A DNA stretch of 15,331 nucleotides from DAOMFM01 sp035429825 (GTDB lineage Bacteria; Acidobacteriota; Blastocatellia; UBA7656; JADIYM01), in the NCBI GenBank assembly GCA_044224215.1, contig JBGAKX010000111.1, positions 1 through 15,331 of the forward strand, given 5' to 3'. Below, piece by piece: positions 13,313-15,331 of the stretch (positions within the stretch are counted from its first letter, which is position 1; every line of letters starts with the position of its first letter). Position numbers and translations under genes: made by a program. The notes beneath the pieces were generated by a model. It had not been told where the DNA came from and did no database searches. It worked only from the letters and a program-made list of their open reading frames with translations.

Positions 13313-14780
13313 GCGCGTCCGTCACCTGGAGCGTGAAGATCGACGAGCCACGGGTTGCAGGCGTGCCCGAAAGCACTCCCGTCGTCGCGAGCCCGAGCCC
13401 CTCGGGAAGCGTTCCACTCGTAACTTGCCACGAATAGGGCGGTTCGCCGCCTTCCGCCGTGAGCGCAATCTCGTAGGCCGCCCCGGTTGTCGCGCCCGGC
13501 AGACTCTCGGTCACGATTTCGGGTGGCCGAAGCGAATCCGGATAGATGAACCGCACGCCGTCGATATCGTCGGGTTTCAGCGATGCGCCGCGGTCGTCTT
13601 CGTGCAGCGCATAGTACATCGTCGCTTCCTTCAGCCGCGGGTTGGGCTCCGGACCGATGTCGGACGAGTGGCCGAGCCCGATCGAATGACCGATCTCGTG
13701 CGTCAGGACTTCGCGAATCGTCAGACGGTGGCCGAGCAGACACGTCTGCTGGCCGTTGTTCATCACGACGTCGCCCTCGGTGATCCGAACAAAGTCGACG
13801 CCGTTGACCGTCTTGTGCTCGTCCGAGCGGCCGCTCGCGCCGCCGATCGCGATCACCCCGAAACAGCCGCCTCCGTCGACCTGGCCCTTGCAGTCGTCGA
13901 ACGAGACCACGCTCAGACCGTCTCGCGAATAACCGCACAGCTCCGTGTCGTCGGCGAGATACAGCCTGAGCGAACATCCCTCGACTGTGGACCATGCGGC
14001 GAGCGCGTCGGCGACGGCGCCCTGTCCGCCGTCGAGCAGAAAGCTCGTCGGCCGGTAGTAGTACGGGACGTGGATGCCCTCGTCCGGTTCGAACCACCGG
14101 GCGTGGTACGAGATCAGCGTGAACTGTTCGTGGTGCGTTTCGTCGCCGGGGACCACGGGCAGCGCAAACTCTTCGGGGACAGGCCGATACGGCGCACGAG
14201 CGGCGCGCGATACATCCGCCGCGAGTGCGCGACCGGTAACAGCGCCGGCGTATTCGTCGAGCGGCGCGCGATCGGTGACCGATCCGTCCGAGAGCGGCGG
14301 CAGTACGGATACGGCTTCGGCCGCCGAGCGCCTCACCGCATAGTCGCGCCCGCCGTCGGTCACGATCGAGAACTTTCCTATCATCATGAATGCGGTGTGC
14401 AACGCGCCGTCGTCGTCCGTGTTCAGGTAGACGAGGACACGTTCGCCAACCGCATACTCCGGCGTGCCGTACACGATCGAGAAATCGTTGCCGACAAACC
14501 CTCCGAACTCCTTCAGAACAATACGGTTATCGTCAACGTCGCCGGCAAGTGTCCTCGTCACGTCGATCGTGACGTACGTAAAGATCGACCGTCCGCCGTC
14601 GGTTCTGCGCGACGTGATGTCGACGACTCGGCCTTCGATCACCGCGCGCGACGCGGCAAGGAGCTCGGCGTCCGTCGGCACGACGATCGTCGTCGCGCGC
14701 GCATCGAGCGCAGCCAGAGCGGCAAACCCTGCAACGAACGCCAGACAGACCACAAACCGGCCGCGGGACCACAAACGCAT
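13290..14780 (-). CDS. Secreted matrixin-type (M10-like) zinc metalloprotease, frameshifted near the 3' end
   Basis: The start at 14780 is chosen because a signal peptide begins there (MRLWSRGRFVVCLAFVAGFA, cleavage near ARA-TT); upstream codons to 14918 are open but not signal-like. Residues about 30-155 form a small beta domain common in secreted acidobacterial proteins (VIEGRVVDITSR, YVTIDVTRTLAGDV, VGERVLVYLNTDDDG). The catalytic domain follows (about 225-415). The zinc motif HEIGHSIGLGH at 361-371 gives three His ligands and the Glu base, with Ser-Ser-Asp next and a Met-turn at ATMYYAL near 396. Several Cys residues (EGCSL, ELCGY, DDCKG, GGCFG, QTCLLG) suggest disulfides outside the cytoplasm. 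From about 416 an Ig-like putative-binding domain starts (LPGATTGAAYEIALTAEGGE, LPEGLGLATTGVLSGTPA), but it is cut at residue 496 by a frame change; the missing strands are in the next frame. The catalytic part is intact, so a truncated enzyme could still be active. Confidence 0.88.
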   Translation of the reverse strand: MRLWSRGRFVVCLAFVAGFAALAALDARATTIVVPTDAELLAASRAVIEGRVVDITSRRTDGGRSIFTYVTIDVTRTLAGDVDDNRIVLKEFGGFVGNDFSIVYGTPEYAVGERVLVYLNTDDDGALHTAFMMIGKFSIVTDGGRDYAVRRSAAEAVSVLPPLSDGSVTDRAPLDEYAGAVTGRALAADVSRAARAPYRPVPEEFALPVVPGDETHHEQFTLISYHARWFEPDEGIHVPYYYRPTSFLLDGGQGAVADALAAWSTVEGCSLRLYLADDTELCGYSRDGLSVVSFDDCKGQVDGGGCFGVIAIGGASGRSDEHKTVNGVDFVRITEGDVVMNNGQQTCLLGHRLTIREVLTHEIGHSIGLGHSSDIGPEPNPRLKEATMYYALHEDDRGASLKPDDIDGVRFIYPDSLRPPEIVTESLPGATTGAAYEIALTAEGGEPPYSWQVTSGTLPEGLGLATTGVLSGTPATRGSSIFTLQVTDAHGRTGSR

Positions 14781-14806
14781 ACCGAGTGATGTACCAGAAA
14801 ACGGAA

Positions 14807-14827
14807 GGGGCGCGAAAGCCGCGCCTC
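14807..14827. repeat. GC-rich inverted repeat in the divergent promoter region
   Basis: GGCGCG (14809-14814) and CGCGCC (14820-14825) pair around AAAGC, with partial extension outward. It lies in the 164-bp gap between the divergent metalloprotease and coiled-coil genes. Such short GC-only palindromes are frequent in GC-rich DNA; no function is claimed. Beyond this and a TGGCG-T-CGCCA palindrome at 14900-14910, nothing else was recognised in the gap. Confidence 0.35.
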
Positions 14828-14944
14828 GCCACGACGCGCGGAATCTTTGCGCAGGGCGACTTTTGTCACACTTCGCCGCGGCCATTTTGGGCAAGAATGT
14901 GGCGTCGCCAACGGGCAAGTCCCTGTGCGAACGAGGAGAAGACT

Positions 14945-15331
14945 ATGAACATGAGACTTGGCAACCGACCCGGTCGCAAGCGAACCGGCGGATCGCATGT
15001 CTGCATCGTGCTGTCGTTGGTCGTGCTGCTGTTCGGGGGCGTCGCGACGTCGGTAGCGGCCTCGGACGGAACACCCAAAGCGCGCCGCTCGCGCGCAACG
15101 AACAGCTCGACCGCACGCAGAATCGCGGAAGCGGAACGGCGCGCCGAAGCGGCCGAACAGCGCGCACAGGCGGCCGAGGAGGCAGCGGCGCAGGCGCAGG
15201 CCGACGCTCGCGCCGCTCAGGAACAGGCGGCGCGCGCTGCAGACGCCGCGCGCCAGGCGAACGAGGCGCTCGTCCAGGTGCAGGCGAGCGTTGCCCGGCT
15301 CGAGAAGTCTGATGCCGAGTCCCGAACCGAG
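14945..15331 (+). CDS. Secreted Ala-rich coiled-coil protein (3' truncated)
   Basis: The ATG at 14945 has GAGGAG (14933-14938) 6 nt upstream, and the frame stays open for 129 codons to the window's end. The N-terminus is a signal peptide with a long basic n-region (MNMRLGNRPGRKRTGG) and the hydrophobic core CIVLSLVVLLFGGVATSVAA, cleaved probably near VAA-SD. After a basic stretch (KARRSRATNSSTARR) comes a long Ala/Glu/Gln/Arg helix with heptad-like spacing (AEAERRAEAAEQRAQAAEE), continuing to VQASVARLEKSDAES. This layout occurs in outer-membrane porins with N-terminal coiled coils, in TolA-like and in other envelope proteins; the missing C-terminus would decide. The gene diverges from the metalloprotease. 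A TTGTCA at 14863-14868 could be a -35, but no good -10 follows at the right distance. Confidence 0.75.
   Translation, partial: MNMRLGNRPGRKRTGGSHVCIVLSLVVLLFGGVATSVAASDGTPKARRSRATNSSTARRIAEAERRAEAAEQRAQAAEEAAAQAQADARAAQEQAARAADAARQANEALVQVQASVARLEKSDAESRTE

Noticed and set aside
13285..13315. Programmed ribosomal frameshifting in the metalloprotease
   Set aside because: No heptameric slippery sequence, rare-codon pause or nearby downstream structure was seen; an indel or sequencing error is simpler.
12918..14789. Open frame of 623 codons on the plus strand, antisense to the metalloprotease
   Set aside because: The opposite strand has a signal peptide, zinc motif and domain order; this frame has no motifs and is a GC-bias shadow.

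Overview
The window is about 15.3 kb of GC-rich bacterial chromosome. The best taxonomic clue is the gene at 10631-12766, whose product matches the VWFA-related domain family typical of Acidobacteriota. The Ser/Thr kinase fused to a sulfatase-modifying-like domain, the many secreted proteins of unknown function and the strong GC bias at third codon positions fit the same phylum, perhaps a Vicinamibacteria-like lineage. That placement is inference. No phage, plasmid, CRISPR, tRNA or rRNA signature was seen.

Layout: (1) 1-2241 (+) is a kinase missing its N-terminus, with TPR-like, PEGA-like and FGE/SUMF1-like domains; its stop codon lies in a short palindromic repeat. (2) 2354-2974 (+) is a small secreted protein, convergent with an SDR oxidoreductase at 2984-3790 (-). 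(3) Divergent from the SDR is a translationally coupled pair: a secreted protein with a DUF3352-like body and a pilin-like C-terminus (3934-6165), and a ChaN-family protein (6162-7130). (4) A sulfotransferase-like P-loop protein (7149-7721, -) and a secreted tandem YCII-domain protein (7764-8495, +) diverge from a 42-bp gap with a symmetric -10 element. (5) A minus-strand pair encodes a HEAT-repeat/transmembrane/coiled-coil protein (9073-10302) and a type IV pilin-like pseudopilin (8512-9027). (6) Divergent from it is the VWFA-related protein, preceded by a possible 32-codon leader ORF. (7) Next come two 99-bp REP-like repeat units. (8) A secreted matrixin-type metalloprotease (minus strand, from 14780) is broken by a frameshift near 13300, and its second-frame tail ends inside the repeats. 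(9) A secreted Ala-rich coiled-coil protein runs off the right end.

Most products carry export signals, so the region is dominated by envelope and extracytoplasmic functions, but it does not look like one operon or one pathway. I did not find a clear-cut new multi-gene system. The most unusual observations are regulatory or structural: a start codon buried in a 10-bp stem, a coupled leader ORF, a putative leaderless/bidirectional promoter, REP-like repeats that supply gene ends, the frameshifted protease, and a pilin-like domain without a pilin helix fused to another secreted protein.
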